From: Myrica gale
Taxonomy: Eukaryota > Streptophyta > Magnoliopsida > Fagales > Myricaceae
Direction: 5' to 3'
NCBI GenBank assembly: GCA_963930655.1
Contig: OZ005605.1
Coordinates: 21,955,501-22,019,500 of the forward strand
Length of the DNA: 64,000 nt
Positions 1 through 11,309 of this stretch are shown in pieces. Within the stretch, counting starts at the first letter, position 1. Each line of letters opens with the position of its first letter. A model generated the notes under the pieces. It did no database searches and had not been told where the DNA came from. It worked only from the letters and a program-made list of their open reading frames with translations. Both the position numbers and the translations under genes were made by a program.

Positions 1-900
1 GACTTAGTGACAACACCAAACGTGCACTAGGGAGAATCCACACAAAAACCATTCCGAATAATGAATACACCAGTAATCAGTAATAAGATTGTCATTGGGA
101 TTTGAAAACATTAATAAGTAACAGAAACAATAATTTGTATCTCAGCATAAACAACAAAATAACAATAATTCATGAATTCAAAACAGGCTTCAGTATGTCT
201 CCAAAAACTTGTCATTTCACATTTTCGAGGAAAAACTGTATCGTTACTCCGCATACCTGTCTTGCTTTGAATAATATCCCCACTACTAGCACAACCTAAC
301 AATAATCGAAAGTATAATTAGGAATTGAATTATATTGAAACGAAACCTAAATTTCACGTTGCACAATTCGTTCAAATATTTGAAACGAATTAAACACGTG
401 ATTGGAGTATAGAAAGAACATAGCATACTCACACTGCTTAAGAGGTAAAAAACTTCAAAGACTGATAGTGAAAGGGAAAGGGAGAAAGAACTCAAAAATG
501 GTTGTGAGGTCAGATTCGAGAGGTGTGCTCGATCTCTGAACGAGCTTATCCTTTTATAGGTGAGGCGAACTCGAATTTTGGCCGACAAATCATTGAATAA
601 CGTCTGAAACTGTTGATCTTTCGTAATCCCCATTAACCACGATAGATTGCATAATTTAGTGAGAAACTTCGAGATACTTACAATAGAGTTGAAAAGACCA
701 CGGAAATCATACGAAAGAAGTGTAATAGATGAGGAAATGAAGATAGAGAGATTTATGAGAGAGAGTGTCAGGTAATCGGCGAAAAGGAAACTGAAACCAA
801 AAGCATTCGAAAAGTTTAGACTTGAGAAAGAAGAAGATCAAAACGCACAGTTTTATTAAAACTTAAATCCAGCAAAAACAAGTTTAAATATAATAAAACT
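1..900. other. Intergenic, nothing recognised
   Basis: AT-rich DNA with short GA-rich runs around 465-490 and 725-770. Reading frames here are short and resemble no family I know. No RNA gene or repeat boundary could be supported. Confidence 0.5.
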
Positions 901-904
901 TCAT

Positions 905-1070
905 CAAGATAAATAAAACGCGCAAGGCGCCTTAGTGGTCAGTTGCGCCTTTCCCAAGCGCACAGGTTCTAATCCTAGTTGCACCTCTTTTATTACCTCA
1001 TTTAAAACCCTATGATGCATAAATATAAAAGCGCACTAAGGGTTCGAAACCCAGGAGTCTTTTTTTTTTA
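905..1070 (+). repeat. tRNA-like / SINE-like fragments
   Basis: Around 930-985 there is a short stem (TGCGC pairing with GCGCA, about 9-base loop), followed by a B-box-like GGTTCTAATCC. A second, perfect B-box-like GGTTCGAAACC lies near 1044, followed by a run of T. This arrangement fits degenerate tRNA genes or a tRNA-derived SINE. No complete cloverleaf can be drawn, so it is not called as a tRNA gene. Confidence 0.3.
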
Positions 1071-1119
1071 ATAACGGGTCATCACAACCATGACCCACTG
1101 CCCCCCTCTACTATTGTCC

Positions 1120-3030
1120 TAAAGTATCATTTTTGTTACATTTCACTCTCAAACTACACTTCCCTAACAGTTTGCACCATCTGTCCATAATTTTCGTCAA
1201 TTTGAATTGAAAACCAATCACGTGCGTCTCACATGATTGGTTTACATTTTTGCCCTTCGTTTGGTTTACTGCCAACATCCCAACTTTTCCATATCAGAAT
1301 TTTGAAAATGCCACTTATTCTTCTTCTTCAAGTTAATCTATTCTCTATTGTGGGGTTTGCAACATCTCACAAGTTTTTGAAGTTGCTTCCCTTTCTACAC
1401 GAGGTGCTTCCATTTCCACGAAAGGCCACCTATCGCTGTAATTTCTACGAAATTGAAGCCAAGATCATCGAGTTGCTACAAAGAATGTCTTCATGCAGTC
1501 ACTTGTCTGAAAACCCCAACAAATATCTATCTCCTTCTCCTTTCACTCAGGATTTGCTTTCAAATCTATTTAAAATTTAGTTTCAGTAGTTCTTTGTAGA
1601 ATGTATTACGTAGGGTTAGTTAAAATTAGTTATTTTCTTAAACTTACATAATGTATATTATTCCAGCCGAGAAATGTCTCCACTGCTGAGTGGTGCAAAT
1701 TCTGTCACTGCTACGAGTGGGCCAACACAAGGAACTCCAACTTGTTACTGTGCAATCGATGTAGCTCTCTCATATAAAGAACTTTGTGATCATTTGGAAC
1801 AAAATTGCACAGCAAGAACCTCGGCCTGCAAATCAAAGACACGTGTTAGATCCATGCCATGCATCACATCACAAGCAACTACAGTTTAATGGAGATATTT
1901 AATTCAAAACTTTTGCTTTTATGAGTCGCAGTGCAAAAATTGACTTAACAGAGTGTGGACCACTAAGAAAGCAACAACACCAATCAATATCTTTATATAG
2001 AGAATAAATTAAAGTTGTCTGCCCCTATTGTGTATATTACTTTAACCATGTGTGGAAGATGTTGTCAGAACCACAATGCATAAAAGATCCAACTGCAAAT
2101 TCTCACTACCCCATGTCTAACATTTCAAGACATTCTTTCCATATGCATGCCAAAAAAGGACATTTTAATACACTGTCATTATCTTCTAATTGACCCACTG
2201 AAACCTATAAGGTAAAACACTAACTATACATAACAGAACCATAATTTTATGCAGTCCATGCACTATATGTATTTCACGAAGGTCACCTCACTCAACATTT
2301 GAAAAAAATTAAATTGTTATTCGATCTTCTTCAAAACGTAAGTTTGCATCCCCTTTCAACTCATTCGCCCCATTCATACAAGCACCCCATAAATGTGTAT
2401 CCAACCCAACGTAAGTAAGAATCGTTACCTTCAACTAAAAAATAAAGGGAAGACTTACCAAATAATAGGTGTAGACCGTGCACGAAGAGGGAGGCCACCC
2501 AAGCTAAATTTTCTTTACAAAAGCTTCGGTCGGCTTTGATGAGTAAATAAATGTTGAATCGGAAGTGTTAGGAACTAATTGTGAATTGATTAGGATTTTG
2601 GTTTCTCGGGACTGATTGGTTGTTCTTCGTTAAACACTTGAGTTTTTCACAAATTGATTAGGGCATTGTGAATTGGTTAAGTGATCGTGAAGTTGTATGA
2701 ACATTTAAGTAACAACACACGTTTATGTGAGTGCATGGTGGTCTTTTGAAAAATTCCAAATTACTCGTCTCCGCATATTGGATGTTAGGTGGTACTAACG
2801 TTATTTGGTAAACCAAACGAAGGGAAAAAAATGGTAGATTAAGTGGGAAAAAGCGACGTGAGAAGCATGTGATTGCTTTTCTGTCCAAATTGATGGAAAT
2901 TAGGGGCGAAAGGTGCAAGCTGTTGGGGGAGGGTAGTTCAAGGGTGAAATGTAACAAAAATTGTAGTTTATGGTGCAAAAATGCAAAAACTATGGTAGTT
3001 TAAGGGTGAAAAGTATATTTACCTTTTTAA
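1120..3030. mobile_element. Putative Mutator-like element with inverted ends
   Basis: The segment 1124-1270 returns as a reverse complement at about 2808-2965. Shared blocks include TTTTTGTTACATTTCAC, AGCTTGCACC/AGTTTGCACC and CCCTTCGTTTGGTTTA. Identity is moderate, so the element is old. The right end continues to about 3032 with the style CACCCTTAAACTACCATAG, seen at the ends of many plant Mutator-like non-autonomous elements. The matching outer part is not visible on the left, so that end may be truncated and no target duplication could be assigned. No transposase is seen inside. Confidence 0.5.
1660..1780 (+). pseudogene. Possible zinc-finger (PHD-like) fragment inside the element
   Basis: One frame reads WCKFCHCYEWAN then NLLLCNRCSSL, giving two Cys-x2-Cys pairs (WCKFC and LCNRC) separated by 16 residues, then a stop. 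The spacing and the LLLCNRC stretch recall the first half of PHD fingers, such as those of ATX-type proteins. The His and third Cys pair are not seen. As it lies between inverted ends it could be a captured gene fragment. The family assignment is tentative. Confidence 0.25.
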
Positions 3031-5530
3031 GGCCTTGCGTGGGCCCTGTTATAATATTTGTAATTTCTTCAATTTTTCTTCTGTGCAACATTTTAGTAAA
3101 TTTGTATTTAGACTACAAATCTCCGAAAAAAATTCCAAAGTTAATTTCTTTTTTATTTTACAAAAGGTGACCGCCACATATGGAGCATGGCCCCAACCCC
3201 AAAATTGGTGGGAATTTTTTTGGTTAATAATATCTTATTATATTATATTTATGTTGGCCTTCTTTCTTTCTTTTTTGTATAACTGACCCTATAATATCTA
3301 CTCATGGCTTCATCCTTGATGACTGACTACTCCCACCAAAGAGTCTAATAAGAGAGACTGATAGAGTCGGAGACAATTCAATCTTAACTGGTTATGATCC
3401 ATACACATGCATTGATCTTTGCATAATCTGGATGCTACCTAAAGTTTTACTTTGATGCCAAGAAAAAAAAAGTTTTACTTTGATGCAATCTGGCTTTTTA
3501 GTTAAGATTTTGTCCTTTTCAGTTTATAATTGTAAAAGTCCGTATTTAAGTCACAAAGGAAGAATAGAAGAAAGAGTTTTGATTATTTCAACACCATTTG
3601 TGTGCCAACCTGAGCTTTTCGCTTGCTAAAAAATAACCCTCATTTTTGTTTCAACTTCCTACTACAGTTTTAAACCTTTAAATCTAAATAATAAAATGTG
3701 AGTAAACCTCCATTGGGCTGCTTAGAGAAAGAGAGAACCTTTATTGGGCTAGTTTAGCTAATAAAGATGAATAGTTGGGCCAAGCAACGTTCATTTGCTT
3801 CGACCCAATAGAGAACCTCCACCCAAATGCAACGTCGTTTGGGTTCGGACAAGATCTTCAGAAAAACCTTAGTGGGCCAAGTTGAGGCCTTGATCTGTAT
3901 TGATGATAGTGAAAGGAGTTAGATTATCGTTCATTTGTTCCCAGTTAAATGGGGTACGGTTTTCCCCGTATAATAAAGAAATGGAGAATATTTTTGTTTG
4001 GGGATGTAGCGAGTAGTCAATCATTACAATTTACAGAGACGCTTGAAAGTTGCATCATCAGCTTAATCATCATCGAACATTTCACGAAATGACAATTAAG
4101 TTTGACAAATAGGGGCAAAGTGCGCCAGACCCACACTTGCTTCCCAAGCTAACTTAATTGATTAGCGAAGAACTGAGTGGATCAGAGTTGCCCACTACAT
4201 TTCAGATAATATAACAGAAAAATATGCAACTCTGAAAGCAGAAAAAAAGAGGCCTTGTGGATAAGCTATGCTCGGGGTCCATCATGTGGGTGGCGGTGCT
4301 GGTGGGTCTAAATGCTCACTCTCACTGGAAGGTAGTGCAAAACGACACTTGGAACGTAGACCACAGTAACCATGTAAGCTATCATTTGCTTTTTGAAAAT
4401 CATGGGTTATGATTTGGGAAAAGTCCACTTCTCCCTCTTGCTGTCCAATTTAAGGTTGCTGGGTTTGTAATTTCTACATCTCCTTGATGAGGAGAAAATT
4501 TGCCGTAGAAGGAAGGGTACATCATTTCTTTGGTTTATAGTCCAGAGAGCCCATCATCATCGAAGTCATCCTTCCCGTCTTATCTATCACCGACTTTTTT
4601 TTATTTGGTGTTCGATCGCATTACCTATGAGCTGCATCCTTAACTCTGTTATCCAACGGCAATGCTTGATTTTTAATTTTCAACAAAATTAACGTAAAAA
4701 TTAAACTCAAAATTGTGTGTCCAAATCATACCCTACGAATTGTTATCCTTATCCGGGTCCTAAGTGTTTCCTTATGACCAAGATATATAGATATTCATGC
4801 AAGATAATAGGATAAATTTCACACGCAAGTGCTCTGTTTTCCAACCATGCTTCCTGGCTCCAGGCTACGGCGTCATGAACCATTAATTATTAAGGAAATA
4901 TCTTACTGTTAATATTTAATGACGCATGCGTGATGTCAATTACATAAATCCTATTTAGAAAAAGTATCAATTTGGATCCAAGCCGCTGACATTATTTTAT
5001 TCCCTTCTCTGTATTTTGAAATTAGGGGACTATTTACCAAAAAAAAAAAAGGACTATCACGGCCGGCAAGTCTGCCCATCGTCTTGGAACTTGGGTAGGC
5101 CTATTTGTATTTAATTAGTTATTTTGTCGCGCGAATAGCGTGGTTGAAATCATCTAAAACTACGTTGTTGGGTGCAAAGATGGCCCAGTCTGTCCCAGCG
5201 CCGCGCGTTCTCGAGGGTGTCAGCTCGAGGCGGCCTTTGGCACAATTTGACCCTAAAAATGTTTCTTTAACTACAGTGCCGACGACGGCTATGACGAAGA
5301 GAGAGATTCTTTTGTACAGTTTAAAAAACCAAAGTCCATTGATCTTAACAAGCACCGAAATTAGAATTAATGTACAGGTATTTTTTTCGAATTTCAAAGA
5401 GACAAATCAAGAAAAAAAAAATTTATCTGCATTCCTCCCTCCAAAAATTATTGAGAAAGAACCTAGCGTGAAACAGAGACAGCGAGAGCGAGCGGGAGAG
5501 TTCAGAATAAGAAAAACTAAACCCCATCGG
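3031..5530. other. Intergenic, nothing recognised
   Basis: AT-rich DNA with no family-like reading frame and no clear repeat boundary. The stretch from about 5100 to 5530 lies 3' of the glutaredoxin gene, which is on the minus strand, and should contain its 3' untranslated region. A plus-strand open frame at 5105-5917 is antisense to the gene and has no family resemblance. Confidence 0.5.
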
Positions 5531-5974
5531 TCAAAGCCACAGAGCACCGGCTTCCTTCAAGATGGGTACCAATTCCCCCGAAATATGGGTCGCCATGACT
5601 CTCTCCAAACCGCCGAACAGCTTACCTCCGACGAAAACCGCCGGGAACTGAATCCGATCGTCGACAGCCCCCACGATCCTTACCAATTCGTTAGTCACGG
5701 CGACCTCGTCGTCCTCGTCGACCTCGAAAACCGGGGGGTTCACACCCAGACCTTGCAGCAACCGCTTCACGACATGGCACATGCAACACCCACGTCTCCC
5801 GAACACTATGACCGCATTTTCGGACACCATTTTCCCCACATTCGTCACATCATCGGCTGCAGTTGCTCTGCCGTTGCTGGTTGCTGTGGTGGTGGGAGAA
5901 TCACGTGGCTCACCTGACAGCCCGTTGGCTGTAGGGAAATACGTTCTATAACTATAAGGAATTGCTTGATGCAT
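5531..5974 (-). CDS. GRXC9: CC-type (class III) glutaredoxin, GRXC9/ROXY19-like
   Basis: Single-exon gene of 147 residues. The thioredoxin-fold domain covers about residues 50-147. The active site CCMC is at about residues 63-66 in the context GRRGCCMCHVVKRLL, which defines the land-plant CC-type (ROXY) glutaredoxins. A PAVFVGG stretch and GGLERVMATHISG form the glutathione-binding side, and the C-terminus is GALWL. In ROXY proteins the ALWL tail recruits TOPLESS-type co-repressors and the protein binds TGA bZIP factors. The CCMC motif with the N-terminal MHQAIPYS style points to the GRXC9/GRX480 branch, which is salicylate-induced and antagonises jasmonate/ethylene genes in Arabidopsis. Residues about 20-48 are a low-complexity Thr/Ala/Asp linker, as in relatives. 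The first ATG gives the expected N-terminus. Family very sure; subgroup likely. Confidence 0.93.
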   Translation of the reverse strand: MHQAIPYSYRTYFPTANGLSGEPRDSPTTTATSNGRATAADDVTNVGKMVSENAVIVFGRRGCCMCHVVKRLLQGLGVNPPVFEVDEDDEVAVTNELVRIVGAVDDRIQFPAVFVGGKLFGGLERVMATHISGELVPILKEAGALWL

Positions 5975-6045
5975 CGTACAAAAGATTGAGAGAGAGGGGA
6001 CCAGAGGGTGCGTTGAGAAAGAAGGTGAGGAGGGAGGGGGGTGGA

Positions 6046-6170
6046 TTATAATGTGCGTTATAGGGGCGGTAGTAGTGGGGGGCTAGAAATAAAGAAGAGA
6101 AGACTCTAACGTCAACGACAGTTACGCCCTCTTGTACGTCACCAACACTGTAGTGACGTGCGATTACGTA
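6046..6170 (-). promoter_or_regulatory. Proximal promoter of the glutaredoxin: TATA-like boxes and TGACG/ACGT motifs
   Basis: Read on the minus strand, CCCCTATAAC (about 6057-6066) and CATTATAATCC (about 6043-6053) lie 70-90 bases upstream of the start codon and are TATA-box candidates. Further upstream three ACGT cores occur at 6136-6139, 6156-6159 and 6166-6169. Two of them are TGACG motifs in opposite orientation, and the third is the palindrome TTACGTAA. TGA-class bZIP factors bind TGACG pairs (as-1-like elements), and GRXC9 of Arabidopsis is controlled this way. The centre spacings here are 20 and 10 bases, not the canonical 12 of as-1. Motifs are seen; function is inferred. Confidence 0.55.
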
Positions 6171-6401
6171 AGCGCTCGCTCGATTAATAGATTCCAAGGA
6201 GGTACGTCCCACCAGTCGTGACCACCTCTTCATTGTCCCTTTTTTATCTTTTTTTTTCTTCGAAAAACCATAAAAATAAAAATTATTTAGTTGAGGGGGA
6301 TGAGGATCTCGTGTGAATCTTTATAAAGATTATTTTTAAGAACATTACCATTCATAAGCAGAATACAAATTCTATACAAGTTATTAGATCTATAATATTT
6401 A

Positions 6402-6633
6402 GAGATAAATGCAAAATTGGTCTATGTGCTATACACAAAAATCGATTTAGTCCATGTGATATGAAAAACATCGATTTAATCCTTATGATTTTAGAAAGTG
6501 ATAAAATCAGTCCCTGATGGAGGACCAATAACAAACGAAAATAGAATCACAGGGACTAAATCGATATTTTTCATATCACAGGGACTAAATCGATTTTTAC
6601 TTATAACACGGGGACTGATTTTGCATTTATCCC
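6402..6633. mobile_element. MITE, Mutator-type, with 9 bp target duplication
   Basis: The ends are GAGATAAATGCAAAAT on the left and its near-exact inverse on the right (GGGATAAATGCAAAAT when reversed). The inner sequence is an imperfect hairpin built from repeated phrases such as GGACTAAATCGAT. It is flanked by TAATATTTA and TAAAATTTA, a 9-base duplication with one mismatch. Length is 232 bp with no coding capacity. It lies 0.4 kb upstream of the glutaredoxin start. A partial right half of the same family is seen near 39345-39412. Confidence 0.75.
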
Positions 6634-7009
6634 TAAAATTTATATGAATTAGATGTTATTACGAATAAATCCCCACATTCATGCTCCTAATTATAATTAT
6701 AATTAGCATAATGCTAAAATTAATTTTTTTCCTATATCAACTATTTAGAATGCCCCCAAAAAAACTTCAAAATTACTTTCTTGGCAATAATAAAATCGTT
6801 GACATTCGATGCTTTCTCTAATTAATATAATTTCTTTAACGTACACAACTCTCAAATCATTATTCCCAAAATCAGCCACGCAAAAGGAGAAAGAAGCAGG
6901 CCAAAAAAAGAAAAAAGGAAAAGGAATAATAATCATTAATTGCGCCTGCATTGCAAATTTGAAAGCTCAAATCGAAACCGTTCGTTATGCAATCTGATTT
7001 CAGCCGGAG

Positions 7010-7510
7010 CACACGTGTTACGTGACCAAACGGACAACTTGCCATGACGTCATACCTCACCCATTATTCTCGGTCGCATAGTGCAGCCGATACGTGGCAC
7101 ATATCAGAACGACAATACACAGTGGCCTTCCGTATTTATCTGATCCCGTCGGTTTCAGCCACGTACGCAAAGCAAAGCCCTTGCACCTCGGTCGTCTTTC
7201 CGGTACCGACAATCGAAATGACCCATATGGGCACGGCGTGTGTGTGGGCGTTGGCTCCTTCTCCTCCCCACGTTGGCACGTTATCATGTGGCAGCAGTCA
7301 AAGACTCAAAGCTGGTGAATTCCGTTATGGCACTACACGTCACGACCGATGAAGACAGACGACAAACAGCAATAATAATGATATTATCTCGTGATCTAAC
7401 GTGACTCATCAATAACACGTCATCCGATTTATGTGGGGCCATCTTTTTCCTGATCTTCCACTTAAGCACTGTGTGGACAGAGACGCAATACGGGAGACGG
7501 GAGGTACGTC
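7010..7510. promoter_or_regulatory. Dense cluster of ACGT-core motifs
   Basis: Within 500 bases there are about ten ACGT cores: CACACGTGTTACGTGACC (about 7011), the palindrome ATGACGTCAT (about 7044), ATACGTGGCAC (about 7090), CACGTACG (about 7159), CACGTTGGCACGTT (about 7269), ACACGTCACG (about 7335), AACGTGACTCA (about 7398), ACACGTCATCC (about 7415) and GTACGTC (about 7503). G-box, C-box and ABRE-like cores are bZIP/bHLH targets. No gene start could be found beside it, so it may be a distal region of the glutaredoxin promoter 1.0-1.5 kb away or a relic promoter. Confidence 0.4.
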
Positions 7511-8586
7511 TCTCATGCACTGGTAATTTTGTCCCCTGTTTGTCCTCGTACGAACTTTGGATTAGCACAAATATAAGTTGCTGTAATATGATATATAAAT
7601 GGATAATCGTCTGAATCCAGTTGGGTTTGCAGTGAAGAATTTAATTTCTTTTCTAAATTGAGTAATAAAGTCTCGTCTCCGTATGAGTATGTTTGTTTAC
7701 CGAAATTTCTTAAAATTTTAGACAATCAAACATGTCCTATATCTCTATTGTATTTGTTTGTAAAATTTTAGAGTATTGAAATTAATAAAAAAAATAAAGC
7801 AATATGATTTAAATAATTTTTTTTATATTTTATGAGTAAAGAATAGTTTAAATCCTAACAATCGCGAATAAATTTTTAATTTAACTGATATTCAGATACT
7901 GATTTAAATATTTAAGATTTATCTTTGCCTTAATAATTGCTAGCAAGTTTTTAACTTGACTGATATTCAGATTATGATACTGATTTAAATGTTCAGGATA
8001 TATCTTTGCCCTACCAACTCAATTAATGCTTTTTTTTCACATAGATCAAATCCGTTTAAACTTTTACATAAAAGTCGCTTACAACGAATTTTTCTAGATC
8101 AGTTTGTTGGGTAAATGATGAAGGTCATTTGAGAACTCAATCTCTTATTCGGTCACAATTTTGGGGTACCGAGGGAAATTGCAACATTCTTTTGGGAGGT
8201 AAAGAAGCATGGGGTCTTTGTTTTTATATTAGCTAGCTTCTCCCTCTCTGTCTCTCTCTCTTCTCTACCGTAGGATTCTTTGACCCGCGCGGGAGTTGGG
8301 TTTTCACTTTCTTGGTGAAAGAAAGAAGGGTTCAAAATTTCGTGAGTATACTTTGAATTTTGAACAACAAAGACTAATCTAACTCTAATGAAATATTTGG
8401 GCGATTAAACAGAATGGGGGAGGATACCGAGCAGGGTTTACTTTGAAAATCTAGGGCGGTGAGTCGGTCTACTTTAGGTGGAACGAAGGATGGACTTGGT
8501 CATCTCCACTCAAAAGCACACACAAAAAGAAGCTTCATATGCTATCATTATCCTATGTATTTTCACGGACTAAGCTCGTGAATAAT

Positions 8587-8602
8587 GGGGGGGGGGGGGG
8601 GG
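8587..8602 (+). repeat. Mononucleotide G tract (16 G)
   Basis: An uninterrupted run of sixteen G directly before the duplicated block at 8603. Such tracts are unstable and are also common sequencing or assembly weak points. Confidence 0.85.
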
Positions 8603-8715
8603 ACAAACCCACGTAAAGCTGAAGACTGGTCTAAATTAGCCGCTATTTCATGTCATCATCTTACAAAGACTTTGTGAGCTTTGGACCCCATCTAGGCATC
8701 ACCCTTTACCAGCCC
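8603..8715 (+). repeat. Dispersed duplicated block, copy A
   Basis: The phrase GAAGACTGGTCTAAATTAG followed by CCGCTATTTCATG and, further on, GGACCCCATC recurs at about 15697-15806. The core of about 33 bases is identical. The flanks are diverged with small indels. Its origin is not evident: an ancient segmental duplication or part of a dispersed repeat. Confidence 0.6.
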
Positions 8716-10697
8716 ACGGTCTGTGTGTGTGTGAGAGAGAGAGAGGAGACCCCAGAGTACCTTACAGAATATTAGGTTCAGTAATTAGTACGTTATGACG
8801 ATGGATCAAATATAGGACCATATTCAAGTTGATTCGTCTGAGTTAAGCTTTGGATTTTTCTGCTTAATCTTTGCAGCTTTAATTTGTTGAGAAGTCATCA
8901 TCTCCTTTCGGACTGTACCTAGAAAAAGCTATAAATTAAACGTCTATATATGCTGCTCTCTTTGCCCAGTGTTTCATATTTGATCAATCGTTTTCGGCCC
9001 ATGGTATCACTACAGTACTATGAGCTGGCTAGCTAGCCTTCATGGAACCTTGTCTTTATCTCTAAAAGCAGCGTATGGTGTTTTCCAATTCTCATCTTGC
9101 ATTTCGAAAAGAGAAAAAGGGTAGGAAAAAGGGGCGAGAAAACAAAAAACCCCCCCGCTGGCCATATTTTGGTGGAAGAACGAATTTGTTAAAAACATCT
9201 ACGTACGAATATGATAAAATTTCTATTACGTACCCATCAATGCCTCCCCGCATTGGCTTACAGGTTGGAAAACACACATACTGCTAAACTTCTGTACTCG
9301 ATCGACGTGGAGACAAAGAATCACTACTACTTTTTAATCTATCGATCTCTCCAGCGCCTTAGCTGTCTACAATAGACGACATCCACAGGAAGTCTTCAAC
9401 TTGTCCTTCACGTGTTAATTGTGATGTGGTTTAGGCGAACATAGTGACGCACTTACTGAGGAAAGCTTTCCCTGCATGTTAGACTGCTTGAAAAGCGCGC
9501 AGGACAAGAATCACAATGGAACAAATTTCACTATTGGCGATGGTTAGGTAAAGTTGAAAGGGAAATTTGAAGACACGATCAGGGGTCCACTCTAGCAAAT
9601 GGTTTTGATTCCATTAATGGTTTTCTGAAAGTACCTTGCCAAGAATTGTGCAGAAGCGCGTCTTTCCGGTTTGGCATGCCCACTCTGGCAGTGAGATGGG
9701 TAAGCATCCAAGCACCTGTTAATTGTTTTCAATTATCGTTTCACTTCCCACCTTTTTTGTTCCAGCCAATAGAACGTCGGAAATGTCATTAACTACAGTA
9801 GTGCAAGCCTATTCTCTGGCTGGGCAGTGGGCACCACCCCCAACCAGCTTTTCAATGATCCTTTGGCCCATTCTTAACTTTCCCAACTCTTTACTCACCC
9901 GTAGCTTGGAGCCTAAAGGTCCTGAGGTGAAAAACCTTGTCACTATTGTTTCTCTTATATTTCTCAAGGACTGAAATAAGTTTTGGCACAGCAAATAGAC
10001 ATTTGAAAACCTGACTTTCAACAGCAATCAGCTATCCTAATCTGTCTCAGCCTAACGTTACAAAGCAACCATCCACTCATCCATAGGTACGAACAAGGGA
10101 AGCTTTTTCCACCTTTCACTACTGAAAGACACGACAAGATCATTTCGAAGAAAAATGCAGAGAAGAAGTTTTCCAAGAAATATCTCTGCATGAAATGGGC
10201 GCTTCATGACAGCTAGCACTATCAGAGTCAAAGTTGCTATAAGATTATGATTGTGATGACTTTGGCAACATGCTGCTCACTAAACAAAGCAACTTCCACC
10301 AAATAGAAGAGAGATATTTTGATGAAGTGGCTCAGGCATCTGTGGGCCAAATTTTCTTCCATGACACCTTGGAAATTCTGAATGGACCATTCAGAAAATT
10401 AACTATTCAGAAAATTTACTTTAGTGCAGCCTTCTAAGCTCTAAAGTTGGCTCCGATTTTGCCAACTATTTAGAAAATTAACACAAACGCTTAATGTCTC
10501 TGTTTCCTTATTCCCTCCACTCTGGTTGTGTTTTTCCTTCCAAATTCATCAACGAAGATTCAGCATATTAAAGGTTATCAGCAGTCAAGAACACAGAGTT
10601 GACAGGATTTGAAATTGTCTATGCTCTATGCTTGCAGCTTCAATTCTTCCAAGCGCGATAAATCACTGATTGTTGGCAATATCATACTCAATTAATA

Positions 10698-10940
10698 TGT
10701 TGGAAATAAAAATTTTAGACTAAGAAGAATTATTTATACTAAAAGAGGGAGAAAAGAGATAAGTTATATACAAAATTTAAGTGTTTCAGTCTATATACTT
10801 ACATCCACTGTGAAAGACCCAACTGAGCTTATTGGTTTTCTCACTTATTATTTGATGAGGTTACATAGAGACTTTATTTATAAGTCATTGAATACAATAG
10901 CCCACATTGCTTTAGTAATGTGAGACTCTCAACTTTAATA
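10698..10940 (-). repeat. TRIM LTR, left copy
   Basis: 243 bp direct repeat partner of 11067-11309. It starts TGTTGGAAATAAAAATTTTA and ends AACTTTAATA on the plus strand. Confidence 0.85.
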
Positions 10941-11066
10941 CTCTCCCGCAAACTCAAGGTGGACACATGTTGAGTTTGAACTTACAAAAATAATTCAATG
11001 GAAAATAACGACGGAGGTTCGTCGGAAGGTCTCCGGACTGATGCCGAACACCTTGCTTTGATACCA

Positions 11067-11309
11067 TGTTAGAAATAAAAAATTTAGACTAAGAAGAATT
11101 ATTTAGACTAAGAGAGGAAGATGAGAGATAAGTGAGACACAATATTTAAGTGGTTCGGTCGATAGACCTATATTCACTGTGGAAGGCCTAACTGAACTTA
11201 TTAATTTCCTCATTTATTATTTGATGCAGTTACATAAAATTTTTATTTATAAGTCATTAAATATAATAACACACATTATTTTAACAAGGTGAGACTCAAC
11301 TTTAATATA
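11067..11309 (-). repeat. TRIM LTR, right copy
   Basis: 243 bp partner of 10698-10940, starting TGTTAGAAATAAAAAATTTA. Read on the minus strand, the primer-binding-like site lies immediately after it. Confidence 0.85.

Larger units (their letters stand above)
7511..10697. other. Intergenic, no gene recognised
   Basis: Mostly AT-rich, with CT-rich runs at 8240-8262 and GA-rich runs at 8725-8745. A duplicated block and a G tract inside it are listed separately. Short open frames (for example 9723-9974) do not resemble any family I recognise. Confidence 0.5.
10698..11309 (-). mobile_element. TRIM-type LTR retroelement
   Basis: Two direct repeats of 243 bp (10698-10940 and 11067-11309) enclose only about 126 bp. 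On the minus strand, the bases next to the right-hand repeat read ATGGTATCAAAGC, close to the initiator-Met tRNA primer site TGGTATCAGAGC. A purine-rich GCGGGAGAG precedes the other repeat. Flanks are TAATA on both sides, a perfect 5 bp target duplication. There is no coding sequence. The pattern fits Terminal-repeat Retrotransposons In Miniature (Katydid-like). The LTRs are clearly diverged, so this is the oldest of the LTR elements here. Plus-strand ends are TG and TA, not TG and CA. Confidence 0.85.

Noticed and set aside
916..990. A tRNA gene
   Set aside because: A short stem and B-box-like sequence are present, but a full acceptor stem and a 7-base anticodon loop cannot be formed.
5105..5917. 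270-codon plus-strand frame over the glutaredoxin
   Set aside because: It is antisense to the clear glutaredoxin gene in GC-rich coding sequence and resembles no family. The mirrored frame is a by-product of codon bias.
9723..10027. Protein-coding gene on either strand
   Set aside because: Frames of 83 and 72 codons overlap on opposite strands and neither shows a recognisable domain or splice context.
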